64,000 nucleotides of DNA, taken from Arsenicibacter sp965247375. GTDB taxonomy: Bacteria; Bacteroidota; Bacteroidia; Cytophagales; Spirosomataceae. A program made the translations under genes and the position numbers. Below, piece after piece: positions 1-8,379 of the stretch (its first letter is position 1; the number at the start of each line of letters is the position of its first letter). The stretch lies in assembly GCA_965247375.1 (NCBI GenBank), contig CBDFHU010000145.1, forward strand, positions 5,129 through 69,128. Direction: 5' to 3'. Below the pieces are notes generated by a model. The model did not search any database. It saw only the letters and a program-made list of their open reading frames with translations, and had not been told where the DNA came from.

Positions 1-58
1 CCTGTGGTTTTGTTGTACTCCGGGAAGCGGTTCGCCTTTGGCGTGCGGTTTCTTCGTT

Positions 59-925
59 TTAAGGGTTTTCTACTTTCGGTGAATGGTAGACCAGTACCGG
101 AATATGGGCCCGCAAGACCATACGCTTAGTCAGGCTCGGATTCAGCAGGCCGTCCAGAAAACCCCGCTCGCGGGTTGTCATCACCAGCAAATCAGCCTTG
201 TGTTTATCCAGATAATCCGAAACACCGCCGGTAACGGTACGGGCATGGATCAGATTAACCCGTAGCGGGTCATTGCCCAGCGTACGCTGCAGCTGCTCCT
301 TAAACTGTTCGTCGTCAACACACATCCGGCTGGTTATCGGCATTGACCTTCAGAAAATGCAGACGTCCGCCAAAATCGGCTGTCAGCTGCGATACCTGTT
401 GCAACACTGCCCGCTCGTCAAACTCAAGCTGGGTTGCAAAAATAACGTTATTAAAGAGAACCGGTTTTGGGGTTTCGTCACTTCTTCGGGCGCGGGAACA
501 ACCAGAACCGGGCAGGAGGCATCGAGGGCAACATCCGTGGCCGCACTGCCCGCCAGCCAGTCAAAAAACGTGCTCATAGTATGGCGGCCGGTAATGATAA
601 GATCAACATTACGGTCACGGGCGGCGCTCAGAATTTCATCCTCAATACCACCCATCCGCCATTCAGTGTCAACAGTTAATCCTCCGGCCCGTAGCTGAGC
701 GGCCAGATGATCCAGCTGTTCGTGTCCGATCTTTTCCAGGTCATAGGCCGCTGCAACGCCAACACCTAAATCACCGACAGTTGGTAAGGTAGTATCGGGC
801 AGGGGGGGCTGGTGTACATGCAGCAGAATCAGGGTAGCCTGGTACTTACCGGCAAATGTTTTAGCCCATTGCAGCGCCAGCGAGGCCGAGGAAGTGAAGT
901 CGGTAGGAAAGAGAATCGTTTTCAT
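59..925 (-). pseudogene. Tandem universal stress protein (UspA family) with two compensating frameshifts
   Basis: Cytoplasmic stress protein with two Usp domains. The first domain starts at the ATG at 925 (MKTILFPTDF) and ends with the typical GRHTMSTFFDWL...CPVLVVP nucleotide-binding tail. The second domain ends with TTRERGFLDGLL...IPVLVY. The outer parts share one frame, but the roughly 140 bases between about 468 and 325 read as Usp sequence only in another frame (PVLFNNVIFATQLEFDERAV, then LQQVSQLTADFGGRLHFLKV). This implies a one-base loss in the AAAA run at 465-468 and a one-base gain near 320-335. Repaired, the protein would be about 288 residues, normal for tandem Usp proteins of Bacteroidota. 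As written, translation stops at 383. The indels could be real or sequence errors. Family call is firm. Confidence 0.85.
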
Positions 926-1010
926 ATGAGAACTATTTATGTTACTACGATTAACAATATAAAACCAGACAGAACCAAAAAATGTGTGTAAAATCTATGT
1001 TAATGGTTAC

Positions 1011-1170
1011 GTAGAGACGCAAGATCTTGCGTCTCAGCAGCAGGTAATCAAATGGAAGGGAATTGAGACGCAAGATCTTGCGTCTCTACGAGAAATCCCG
1101 GGATTCTGGTAACTTTGACGGGGATTAGTAAAATATTATAAAACAGGGACGCAACATATTGCGACTCTAC
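1011..1170. repeat. Cluster of GAGACGCAA...TTGCGTCTC palindromic repeats
   Basis: Two perfect 22-bp palindromes lie at 1014-1035 and 1065-1086 (GAGACGCAAGA and its reverse complement). With flanks, the 26-base segments 1011-1036 and 1064-1089 are exact inverted repeats of each other, so the unit is a palindrome of palindromes around a 27-base spacer. A degenerate third copy (GGGACGCAACATATTGCGACTC) sits at 1146-1167. There is no coding potential here. It resembles REP-like or MITE-like intergenic repeats. It fills most of the gap between the stress protein and the next gene. Confidence 0.85.
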
Positions 1171-1198
1171 CGTATTTTGCGGGCAAACCAGAGAACTG

Positions 1199-1759
1199 AT
1201 GGATATCAAAAATAATCCGGGTTTCGACCCACAGGAAATTGCCGAACTCAAGGAAGAGTGTCAGGCTGAAGGCATGTCATTCGTTTACGTAGAAGACGAA
1301 GAAGTGGAAATGCTCGAAACAGGTGAGTGTGAGCATGTTCAGTTTGTCGGTACGTACCAGGGTAAGGAAGTTATCTACGATGCCCTGATTTATACACTCC
1401 GTCTGCACCACAGCAGCCTGGTGTATGAAATGGCCATTGAAGAACTCAAAAAGTCATATCCGAATTATGTTCCGGTTGAAGAGCGGAATGCCAATTACAA
1501 GATTACGGCCGAAGAAGAGGAAGATGCCGAAACAGCATTGACCGAAATTATCGAAGAACTGGAAGAAACCGAAGCCGTTAAGGTGCAGGAATACGTTGAG
1601 GTAGATACTGATTTCGAGTATGGTATCAGCCTGGACGTTTGTCTGAACGTAGAAGAAATCGATGAAGATGTGATCGGAAATTTCATCAAAAACTTCAACA
1701 GCAACACGCTGACACTGGATCAGACCATGTATTCGTTCTCCGATAACGGACAGGAATAG
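1199..1759 (+). CDS. Conserved-looking acidic protein of unknown function
   Basis: A 186-residue soluble protein starting at the ATG in GAACTGATGGAT. I do not recognise a family. It has no signal peptide or membrane segment. It is strongly acidic, especially residues about 104-145, where runs of Glu and Asp dominate (AEEEEDAETALTEIIEELEE). The first half (about 1-90) looks like a mixed alpha/beta fold. Only 80 bases separate it from the MoxR ATPase and VWA genes, on the same strand and without a clear terminator, so co-transcription and a shared role are possible but unproven. Codon use resembles the neighbours, supporting a real gene. Confidence 0.8.
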   Translation: MDIKNNPGFDPQEIAELKEECQAEGMSFVYVEDEEVEMLETGECEHVQFVGTYQGKEVIYDALIYTLRLHHSSLVYEMAIEELKKSYPNYVPVEERNANYKITAEEEEDAETALTEIIEELEETEAVKVQEYVEVDTDFEYGISLDVCLNVEEIDEDVIGNFIKNFNSNTLTLDQTMYSFSDNGQE

Positions 1760-1839
1760 TCTTTTGTACAAAAAGGGAAGTAACAGGGTAAGACTGCCGG
1801 TGCGCAGCCTCCTTTACTTCCCTTTTCTCTTTTCTGGTC

Positions 1840-2688
1840 ATGAAACAGCACTTTTCCGGAACGAATCAATACGTTGCCACCCACGAATTGAGCATTGCCG
1901 TCAATGCAGCGATTGCCTTGCAGAAACCCTTGCTGATAAAGGGAGAACCTGGTACGGGCAAAACACTTCTGGCCTACGAAATTGCCGGTGCTCTGCAAAA
2001 ACCGCTGTTTACCTGGCATGTTAAGTCAACGACTACAGCGCAACAGGGGTTATATGAATACGACGCCGTTTCGCGCCTGCGGGATTCTCAGCTCGGTGAT
2101 GCCAGAATCGGGGATCTTGACGCGTATATCAAAAAAGGAAAGTTGTGGGAGGCCTTTGACTCCGGGGAACAGGCGGTTTTGCTGATCGACGAAATCGATA
2201 AGGCCGATATTGAGTTTCCGAACGACCTGTTGCAGGAGCTGGACCGGATGGAATTTTATTGCTACGAACTCCGGCGGACCATTGCTGCGCGTCACCGGCC
2301 GGTTGTAATCATTACCTCCAACAATGAAAAGGAGTTGCCGGATGCCTTTCTGCGGCGGTGCTTTTTTCACTACATCCGGTTTCCGGATAAAGATACTATG
2401 GAAGAGATCGTGCGGGTTCATTTTCCGGTATTACCACAGGAGTTAATGACGAAAGCCCTGTCGGTCTTCTTCAGCATCCGTGATGTGAAGGCCCTGAAGA
2501 AAAAGCCCTCGACCAGTGAGCTCATTGACTGGATCCGGCTGTTGCTGGTTTCGGGGGTTACTGAAGACGATCTGACTGATCTGGAAGCCCTGAATGAGCT
2601 GCCGCCTTATGTCGGGGCACTTTTGAAAAACGAGCAGGATACGGTTCTGTTAACGGCGTTAAAGCAAAAGGGAACACGTCCATATTAA
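1840..2688 (+). CDS. MoxR-family AAA+ ATPase
   Basis: A 282-residue cytoplasmic AAA+ ATPase of the MoxR type, which uses ATP hydrolysis to remodel or activate partner proteins, usually with a VWA-domain protein. Visible motifs are Walker A GEPGTGKT (residues 35-42), Walker B VLLIDEID (113-120), a sensor-1 region ITSNNEKELPDAFLRRC (158-174), and a C-terminal lid. The VWA partner gene starts 13 bases after the stop codon, so the two form an operon. The reading begins at ATG 1840. No CO-dehydrogenase or methanol-dehydrogenase genes are nearby, so the client protein is unknown. Confidence 0.93.
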   Translation: MKQHFSGTNQYVATHELSIAVNAAIALQKPLLIKGEPGTGKTLLAYEIAGALQKPLFTWHVKSTTTAQQGLYEYDAVSRLRDSQLGDARIGDLDAYIKKGKLWEAFDSGEQAVLLIDEIDKADIEFPNDLLQELDRMEFYCYELRRTIAARHRPVVIITSNNEKELPDAFLRRCFFHYIRFPDKDTMEEIVRVHFPVLPQELMTKALSVFFSIRDVKALKKKPSTSELIDWIRLLLVSGVTEDDLTDLEALNELPPYVGALLKNEQDTVLLTALKQKGTRPY

Positions 2689-2701
2689 ACGGTTGCCGCC
2701 C

Positions 2702-3916
2702 ATGTTTCTCGATTTCTTCCTATTGCTGCGTCAGCACAACATGCCCGTAACTGTGCCTGAGTATCTGACACTGCTGGCTGCATTACGATCAGAGGCCGGA
2801 GTAGCGTCGGTCAGTGATTTCTACGCTCTCAGTAAAGCAGCGCTGGTTAAACACGAACAGCACCTTGATTTATTTGACCGTGTGTTCGGTGAGTGGTATA
2901 ACGGGATGCAGCATACCGTGAGTGAGAAACTGCCGGATATACCACCCGATTGGCTGAAATATGCGCTGAACCGACAGTTTACGGAAGAAGAGCTGGCAGC
3001 CCTCGTCGATAGGGGTGGTCTGGATCAGCTCTGGCAAGGGCTGCGTGACCTGATGCAGGAGCAGGACGAACGGCATGAAGGCGGCAATAAATGGATCGGA
3101 ACCGGCGGCACATCTCCCTTTGGCACGGCGGGACAGGCACAGGAAGGATTCCGGATCGACAAACCGGAAACCGGCAATCGCAATGCACTGAAAGTCTGGG
3201 AAGAGCGTGCCTATAAAAATTACGCCGACGATGTAGAACTGAATACGCGCAATATGAAAATGGCGCTCCGCCAGTTGCGGATTCTGACTCGCGGAGGCAT
3301 TGAGAATGAACTGGACATTGACCGGACAATTACCGAAACCAGCCGGCAGGGCGGTTTGCTGGATATTCAGCTGCGCCCGTCGCGTAAAAACCAGGTGAAA
3401 GTGCTGATGCTGTTTGATGTCGGCGGCTCGATGGACGGTCACGTTGATTTGTGTAACCAGCTATTCTCAGCGGCCCGGTATCAGTTTAAGCACCTGGAGT
3501 TTCTCTATTTTCATAACTGTGTATACGAGAGTCTGTGGCGGAGTAACGACAGCGGTAGGGGTGATGGCCGTCGTGACCGCGTGCCGACACAGGAGATTCT
3601 GAATACCTATAATAAGGAATACAAGATTATTTTTGTGGGGGATGCGGCCATGGCCAGCTACGAGATTACCCACGCCCGGGGCAGTGTCGAACATTACAAT
3701 CAGGAGGCCGGCATTGTCTGGCTCGACCGGTTTAAAGCCCGGTATCCGTACATTGTCTGGCTGAATCCGGAAGTGGCGGGCTACTGGAAATACACCCACA
3801 GCATTCAGTTAGTGCGGGAATGGTGCGGCAACCGGATGTTCCCGCTCACGCTGAACGGCATCGGGCAAGCCATGCGCTGTCTGAAAAATCCGAAAATCAC
3901 GTTTGACGGGAATTAG
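2702..3916 (+). CDS. CoxE-like VWA-domain protein, partner of the MoxR ATPase
   Basis: About 404 residues, COG3825/CoxE-like. The C-terminal half carries a von Willebrand A fold with the metal-site region LMLFDVGGSMDGHVDL (around residues 235-250), where the usual DxSxS reads DVGGS, as is common in this subfamily. The N-terminal half is helical. I chose ATG 2702 (MFLDFFLLLRQHNMPVT). A TTG at 2693 would add three residues. It follows the MoxR gene by 13 bases. MoxR plus CoxE-type VWA pairs act as metal-insertion or chaperone machines in characterised cases; here the substrate is not evident. Confidence 0.9.
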   Translation: MFLDFFLLLRQHNMPVTVPEYLTLLAALRSEAGVASVSDFYALSKAALVKHEQHLDLFDRVFGEWYNGMQHTVSEKLPDIPPDWLKYALNRQFTEEELAALVDRGGLDQLWQGLRDLMQEQDERHEGGNKWIGTGGTSPFGTAGQAQEGFRIDKPETGNRNALKVWEERAYKNYADDVELNTRNMKMALRQLRILTRGGIENELDIDRTITETSRQGGLLDIQLRPSRKNQVKVLMLFDVGGSMDGHVDLCNQLFSAARYQFKHLEFLYFHNCVYESLWRSNDSGRGDGRRDRVPTQEILNTYNKEYKIIFVGDAAMASYEITHARGSVEHYNQEAGIVWLDRFKARYPYIVWLNPEVAGYWKYTHSIQLVREWCGNRMFPLTLNGIGQAMRCLKNPKITFDGN

Positions 3917-3972
3917 CCGGATCAAAATTACCTCTTTAAGCGGTAAAAGGCAGCTGACATCGTAAAACCGCC

Positions 3973-3980
3973 TATTTTTG
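3973..3980 (+). promoter_or_regulatory. TAnnTTTG -7 box of rsmE, leaderless spacing
   Basis: TATTTTTG matches the Bacteroidota -7 consensus and ends five bases before the rsmE ATG, so the transcript probably starts at or next to the start codon. Confidence 0.6.
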
Positions 3981-3985
3981 CTTTC

Positions 3986-4687
3986 ATGCATCTTTTTTAT
4001 CAACCTGACGCCCCGGCAATTTCAGCTTTAGCGGAAGACGATTCGCGTCATGCCGTGAAGACGCTCCGGCTGGGCCCGGGCGAAGAAATTCTGGTTACCA
4101 ACGGGCAGGGAAAACAGTTTACGGGTGTGATCACAAAAGCGGATCACCGGCAATGTACATTCCGGATTACCGGTGAAAAAACAACGCCCGCCCGTCCGTT
4201 TTCCATCCGTATCTGTGTGGCACCAACCAAGAATCTGGACCGTATCGAGTGGTTTGTTGAAAAAGCCGTTGAACTCGGTATTGAGCAGATCAGCTTTTTT
4301 TTCAGCCAGCACTCCGAACGGCGGATCCTGAAAACGGAACGGATTGAAAAAATTGCCGTTTCGGCCATGAAACAATCCTTACAGAGCTGGATGCCGCAGG
4401 TTGATGAGGCCGTGCCGTTTAGCCGGCTGCTGGCTGCAATACCTGACGAAGGACAACGGTTTATTGCTCATCTGCCTGACAATGAAGTACCGGAACATTT
4501 ATTCAGAGCGGCCCGAACAAATGAAGTATACACGGTGTTAATCGGGCCGGAAGGGGACTTTTCGGAGCCGGAAATTCAACAGGCTCTTCAGGCGGGATTC
4601 CGGATGGCGGTCCTGGGCCCGAGCCGGCTTCGGACGGAGACCGCCGCGCTGGCGGCCTGTCAGATCCTGAATCTGCTGAATCAGTAA
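3986..4687 (+). CDS. rsmE: 16S rRNA (uracil(1498)-N3)-methyltransferase RsmE
   Basis: A 233-residue SPOUT methyltransferase that methylates U1498 of 16S rRNA using S-adenosylmethionine. Residues about 1-70 form the PUA-like RNA-binding part. Residues about 75-233 form the knotted SPOUT domain, with EKAVELGI (92-99), IGPEGDF (186-192) and LGPSRLRTETAA (210-221), the SAM-binding knot. Length is normal. It stands alone between the VWA gene and a secreted DUF4159 gene, with its own -7 box directly upstream. Confident call. Confidence 0.96.
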   Translation: MHLFYQPDAPAISALAEDDSRHAVKTLRLGPGEEILVTNGQGKQFTGVITKADHRQCTFRITGEKTTPARPFSIRICVAPTKNLDRIEWFVEKAVELGIEQISFFFSQHSERRILKTERIEKIAVSAMKQSLQSWMPQVDEAVPFSRLLAAIPDEGQRFIAHLPDNEVPEHLFRAARTNEVYTVLIGPEGDFSEPEIQQALQAGFRMAVLGPSRLRTETAALAACQILNLLNQ

Positions 4688-4726
4688 AATACCGGTCAGG
4701 CAATGTCTGCGAAGCGGCAATCGTTG

Positions 4727-4734
4727 TATATTTG
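4727..4734 (+). promoter_or_regulatory. TAnnTTTG -7 box for the DUF4159 gene
   Basis: TATATTTG lies 43 bases upstream of the ATG at 4778 and matches the Bacteroidota -7 consensus. No convincing -33 element was assigned. Confidence 0.5.
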
Positions 4735-4777
4735 TTAGTCATCATTATCCAAAAGGTAGTAAAAGCAGCTAAGCCTC

Positions 4778-5443
4778 ATGAAAAGAATAGTGTGTTTGCT
4801 CATCGGATTACAGCTAATGGCAATCGGTTCGGTGCTGGCACAGGCGTCCTATAAAATTGCCAAGCTGAAATACAGCGGCGGCGGCGACTGGTATGCCAAT
4901 AAAACGTCCCTGCCGAACCTGATCCGGTTTGCTAACCAGAACCTGCGCATGAACATTTTTCCTGAAGAGGACATTGTTGAGCCCGGTAGCCCGGATATCT
5001 ATTCGTATCCCTTTATTCACATGACCGGTCACGGCAACGTGGTGTTTTCGGATGCCGAAGCCCAGAACATCCGCCGCTATCTCCTCTCGGGGGGCTTTCT
5101 GCATGTTGATGACAACTATGGTCTGGATAAATACATCCGCCGCGAGATGAAAAAGGTATTTCCGGAACTGAATTTTGTTGAACTGCCCTACAACCATCCG
5201 GTGTATAACCAGAAATTTAAATTCCCGAACGGGTTACCGAAAGTACACGAACATGACGGCAAGGCGCCTCAGGGTTTCGGATTAATCTATCAGGGCCGGC
5301 TGGTTTGTTTTTATTCGTATGAGTGTGATCTGGGTAATGGCTGGGAAGACCAGAGCGTGTATAATGACCCCGAAAACCTGCGGCAACTGGCCCTGCGCAT
5401 GGGCGCTAACCTCTTACAGTATGCCACAACCGTAGTTGAATAG
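4778..5443 (+). CDS. Secreted DUF4159 domain protein
   Basis: A 221-residue protein with a Sec signal peptide (residues 1-21, MKRIVCLLIGLQLMAIGSVLA) and one DUF4159 domain over most of the rest. The domain looks like a glutamine-amidotransferase-type Rossmann fold, with FIHMTGHGNVVFSDAE and a GGFLHVDDNYG segment (around residues 97-112). The biochemical function is unknown. In many Bacteroidota DUF4159 genes sit near MoxR/VWA genes; here one lies two genes downstream, separated by rsmE. It has its own promoter box, so it is probably monocistronic. Confidence 0.88.
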   Translation: MKRIVCLLIGLQLMAIGSVLAQASYKIAKLKYSGGGDWYANKTSLPNLIRFANQNLRMNIFPEEDIVEPGSPDIYSYPFIHMTGHGNVVFSDAEAQNIRRYLLSGGFLHVDDNYGLDKYIRREMKKVFPELNFVELPYNHPVYNQKFKFPNGLPKVHEHDGKAPQGFGLIYQGRLVCFYSYECDLGNGWEDQSVYNDPENLRQLALRMGANLLQYATTVVE

Positions 5444-5498
5444 TTGGATTTAACCATCTTTTTTAGCCATAACCAGGCAAAACATTTGGATAATTCCT

Positions 5499-5506
5499 TA
5501 TTTTTG
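5499..5506 (+). promoter_or_regulatory. TAnnTTTG -7 box for the desaturase gene
   Basis: TATTTTTG, 44 bases before the GTG start at 5551. It supports transcription of the desaturase from its own promoter. Confidence 0.5.
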
Positions 5507-5550
5507 TAGAGATTAGTCAGTTGGATTGTTAAACTTAAATATATTTCACT

Positions 5551-6348
5551 GTGATTGTTGTATTGGTAGTATTAGCCGGGCATTGGTATCTGTCCCTGTT
5601 TTGCCAAACATTTTTCTTACATCGCTACGGTGCCCACAAAATGTTCACGATGAACAAATTCTGGGAGCGTTTCTTTTACTTTCTGACGTATCTGTCACAA
5701 GGTTCGTCATACCTGAGCCCGCGCGCTTATGCCGTGTTGCACCGCATGCACCACGCCTACAGCGATACACCTAAAGACCCTCACTCTCCGCATAACTCAA
5801 CGAATGTGTTTCAGATGATGTGGAAAACTAAAGATATTTATAATGCCGTTTTACACCGCCGTGCTCCTGTTGCCAGACAGTTTGACCGTAATTATCCCCA
5901 CTGGACACTGATCGAAAAAATCGGTGATTCATGGGTTTCACGGGTTGCCTGGGGTACGCTGTATTCACTGTTCTATATTTTTGCGTATCTGTATCTGGAT
6001 ATGCACTGGGCGTTCTTCTTCCTGCTGCCGATTCACTTCCTGATGGGGCCGATTCACGGTGCTATCGTTAACTGGAGCGGTCACAAATACGGGTATCAAA
6101 ACTTCGACAACCATGATAAATCACGGAACTCGCTGATTTTTGACTTGCTGATGTTAGGAGAGCTGTTCCAGAACAACCACCACAAGCGTCCGAATGATGC
6201 GAACTTCGGTGCCCGCTGGTGGGAGTTTGATCCTACTTATCCGGTAATCCGTGTGCTGGACAAACTACAGATCATCCGTATTGCTCCTGAAAAAGGAAAA
6301 GAGCATGAGCGCGAAGTTGGTCACGAGCGCGTTGTTGACGTGCAATAA
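5551..6348 (+). CDS. Acyl-CoA / fatty-acid desaturase
   Basis: A 265-residue integral membrane di-iron desaturase that introduces a cis double bond into acyl chains. The three His boxes are visible: HRYGAH (24-29), HRMHH (64-68) and QNNHH (207-211), plus NWSGHKYG (174-181). There are about four membrane segments, including residues 1-20 and 135-170. The start is probably GTG 5551, since an in-frame stop lies 13 bases upstream (5536-5538) and there is no ATG before the first His box. Membrane-fluidity adaptation is the likely role. A strong terminator follows. Confidence 0.92.
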   Translation: MIVVLVVLAGHWYLSLFCQTFFLHRYGAHKMFTMNKFWERFFYFLTYLSQGSSYLSPRAYAVLHRMHHAYSDTPKDPHSPHNSTNVFQMMWKTKDIYNAVLHRRAPVARQFDRNYPHWTLIEKIGDSWVSRVAWGTLYSLFYIFAYLYLDMHWAFFFLLPIHFLMGPIHGAIVNWSGHKYGYQNFDNHDKSRNSLIFDLLMLGELFQNNHHKRPNDANFGARWWEFDPTYPVIRVLDKLQIIRIAPEKGKEHEREVGHERVVDVQ

Positions 6349-6360
6349 TCCAAAGACATA

Positions 6361-6405
6361 TTCAATAAAAAAGGCGGATCCCCGGGATCCGCCTTTTTTA
6401 TTGAA
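6361..6405. terminator. Bidirectional rho-independent terminator
   Basis: Perfect 21-bp inverted arms (6361-6381 and 6385-6405) around a 3-base loop. An A-run on the left and a T-run on the right flank a GGCGGATCC core. It serves the desaturase and the converging nucleotidase gene. Confidence 0.92.
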
Positions 6406-6440
6406 TAGTGCTGTTGTGGGCAGTAACCGGACCTGGCTGG

Positions 6441-6971
6441 CTACAGGAGGTACGCCTCGATTCCAGGCCACGAATTGAAGCGCCGGAAATCCTGATTCGT
6501 CCGGTTATGAACCGCAGAGAACAAGAGTCCTTCCCCCTGAAACGTCACCAGATTGCGCGGCATATCATCGATCAGGTAATCGGTATTCAGGACGCTTTTA
6601 TCACCCATGAAAATAATATTGCGCCAGTGAATGGCCGGGAAGTGTTCGGCAAGCCAGTCGTATTTGTCCCGGAACGAGTTAGGAAACTCCATGGCTGCTG
6701 TAGCGACAAAGATTTCGTACCGTTCAGATAACCGTTCGACGGCCTCCTGCGCTCCGGTCATTACAGGAATATCCCGGAAGAAGCCCGGCTCATAGACATG
6801 TGCGATCAGCGCGTTAAATTCATGCTCGTCCAGCAGTTCATGAAACGACCGGGTATTGAGTTGCTCAAGTGTGTAGCGGGGCGCTTCCCCTGCCAGATAA
6901 ATGTCGACGAATTTGGCGTGTGTGTCCGCCAAAACATCGTCCATGTCAATTGCAATCCGCTTCTTTTGCAT
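6441..6971 (-). CDS. 5'(3')-deoxyribonucleotidase, NT5C-type HAD phosphatase
   Basis: About 176 residues, a HAD-superfamily phosphatase of the 5'-nucleotidase type C group that removes phosphate from pyrimidine (deoxy)nucleotides. Motif I is IDMDDVLADTH (residues 8-18), with DMD holding the nucleophile. Motif II is near FVATAAMEFPNSF. The last motif is FMGDKSVLNTDYLIDDMPRN, with the DD metal ligands. I chose the ATG at 6971 because MQKKRIAIDMDD is the typical start; a longer reading to 6992 adds seven unlikely residues. The E2 gene ends upstream on the same strand, with a gap of about 38 bases. Confidence 0.85.
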   Translation of the reverse strand: MQKKRIAIDMDDVLADTHAKFVDIYLAGEAPRYTLEQLNTRSFHELLDEHEFNALIAHVYEPGFFRDIPVMTGAQEAVERLSERYEIFVATAAMEFPNSFRDKYDWLAEHFPAIHWRNIIFMGDKSVLNTDYLIDDMPRNLVTFQGEGLLFSAVHNRTNQDFRRFNSWPGIEAYLL

Positions 6972-7009
6972 ATACAGTGAATGTGAGGGCAATGGTATGC
7001 GGTTCCGGA

Positions 7010-8356
7010 TCAGAACTGCCGGTTGATATCGAACTGTTCCAGATAATCGGCGACGCGGCGCACAAACCTGCCTCCGAGCGAACCATCTACCACGCGGTGG
7101 TCGTAGGAGTGGCTCAGGAACATCATCTGGCGAATACCAATCAGATCGCCCTGCGGCGTTTCGATTACAGCCGGTTTTTTTACGATGGCACCAAACGCCA
7201 TAATCGCTACCTGTGGCTGCATAATGATCGGCGTACCCATCAGGTTACCGAATGTACCGATGTTTGAAACGGTGTAGGTTCCGTTCGACAGATCGTCGGC
7301 GGTCAGTTTGTTTTCGCGGGCCCGGTTCGACAGTTCATTGACCTTTTTCGCCAGCCCGACAAGGTTATACTGATCCGCATTGTGGATAACCGGTACAATC
7401 AGGTTACCGCTTGGCAGTGCAACCGCCATTCCAACGTTGATCGACTTTTTGACGATGATGTTGTCGCCGTCGACCGAAATATTGATCATCGGAAAGTCTT
7501 TGATGGCCTTTACGATGGCTTCGATCAGAATCGGAGTGTAGGTGAGGCCTTCGCCGGTTTGTTTCCGGAACACGTCTTTCACCTTATTCCGCCACTGTAC
7601 GATGGGGGTCATATCTGCCTCGACAAAGGAAGATACATGCGGTGAAATCTGTTTTGACTCAACCATCCGCTGCGCAATCATTTTGCGCATCCGGTCCATC
7701 TGGATAATGTCCGACTGACCGCTTAGGGAGGCAGTGTTTAGTTTAGACGGCTGAGACACGGCCGGTGCGGGAGACGGTGTTGCAACAGGAGCCGGCGCCG
7801 GTACCGTTTGCCGGTTCTGCACATAGGTCAGCATATCCTGTTTCGTTACCCGGCCTTCGGTGCCGGTACCCGGCACACGGTCAAGTTCTTCGCGGCTGAT
7901 GCCTTCCTGTCTGGCAATACTTTGCACCAGCGGGGAATAGAACCGGTTGGCAAAGACCGGCCCGTCTGCAGACTGAGGGGCTGTTGCCGGCCGTGTACTC
8001 ATGGCCAGAATTGAGGCTTCAAGGTCCTGTGCGGCGCTCTCGGCAGAGGTTTCGGTATCCTCCCGTACAGAGACGGGGGCCGGTTGTCCGGCAGGGGCTT
8101 CCGCCACGACCGAATCCGGGGTATCAATACGGGCAATGGTAGCCCCGATGGCGATGACATCGCCTTCATTAAACAGCACCTCCTTCAGGATACCTGAATG
8201 TGAGGCAGGTACTTCAGTATCTACTTTATCGGTAGCAACTTCCAGAATTGATTCATCGGCTTCAATACGATCGCCCGGTTTTTTGAGCCAGGTAATGACC
8301 GTACACTCCATAATGCTTTCGCCCATTTGGGGCATCACCATGTCAACGAGGGCCAT
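7010..8356 (-). CDS. Dihydrolipoamide acyltransferase (E2) of a 2-oxoacid dehydrogenase complex
   Basis: A 448-residue E2 core enzyme that transfers the acyl group from lipoate to CoA. An N-terminal lipoyl domain (about 1-78) has its lipoylated Lys44 in EVATDKVDTEVPA. A Pro/Ala-rich linker follows, then a peripheral-subunit-binding domain (about 133-178, SPLVQSIARQEGI...GRVTKQD), a second linker, and the catalytic domain (about 215-448) with SHSYDHRVVDGSLGG near the end. It is probably the branched-chain 2-oxoacid type, by similarity of the catalytic domain. No E1 or E3 genes are in the window. cinA lies 23 bases upstream on the same strand. Confidence 0.92.
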   Translation of the reverse strand: MALVDMVMPQMGESIMECTVITWLKKPGDRIEADESILEVATDKVDTEVPASHSGILKEVLFNEGDVIAIGATIARIDTPDSVVAEAPAGQPAPVSVREDTETSAESAAQDLEASILAMSTRPATAPQSADGPVFANRFYSPLVQSIARQEGISREELDRVPGTGTEGRVTKQDMLTYVQNRQTVPAPAPVATPSPAPAVSQPSKLNTASLSGQSDIIQMDRMRKMIAQRMVESKQISPHVSSFVEADMTPIVQWRNKVKDVFRKQTGEGLTYTPILIEAIVKAIKDFPMINISVDGDNIIVKKSINVGMAVALPSGNLIVPVIHNADQYNLVGLAKKVNELSNRARENKLTADDLSNGTYTVSNIGTFGNLMGTPIIMQPQVAIMAFGAIVKKPAVIETPQGDLIGIRQMMFLSHSYDHRVVDGSLGGRFVRRVADYLEQFDINRQF

Positions 8357-8379
8357 AGGTTATTGGTTTGTTCGTTTGT

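Noticed and set aside
2870..3442. Long open frame on the minus strand inside the VWA gene
   Set aside because: It is antisense to a clear domain protein with good codon use, and its residues look random.
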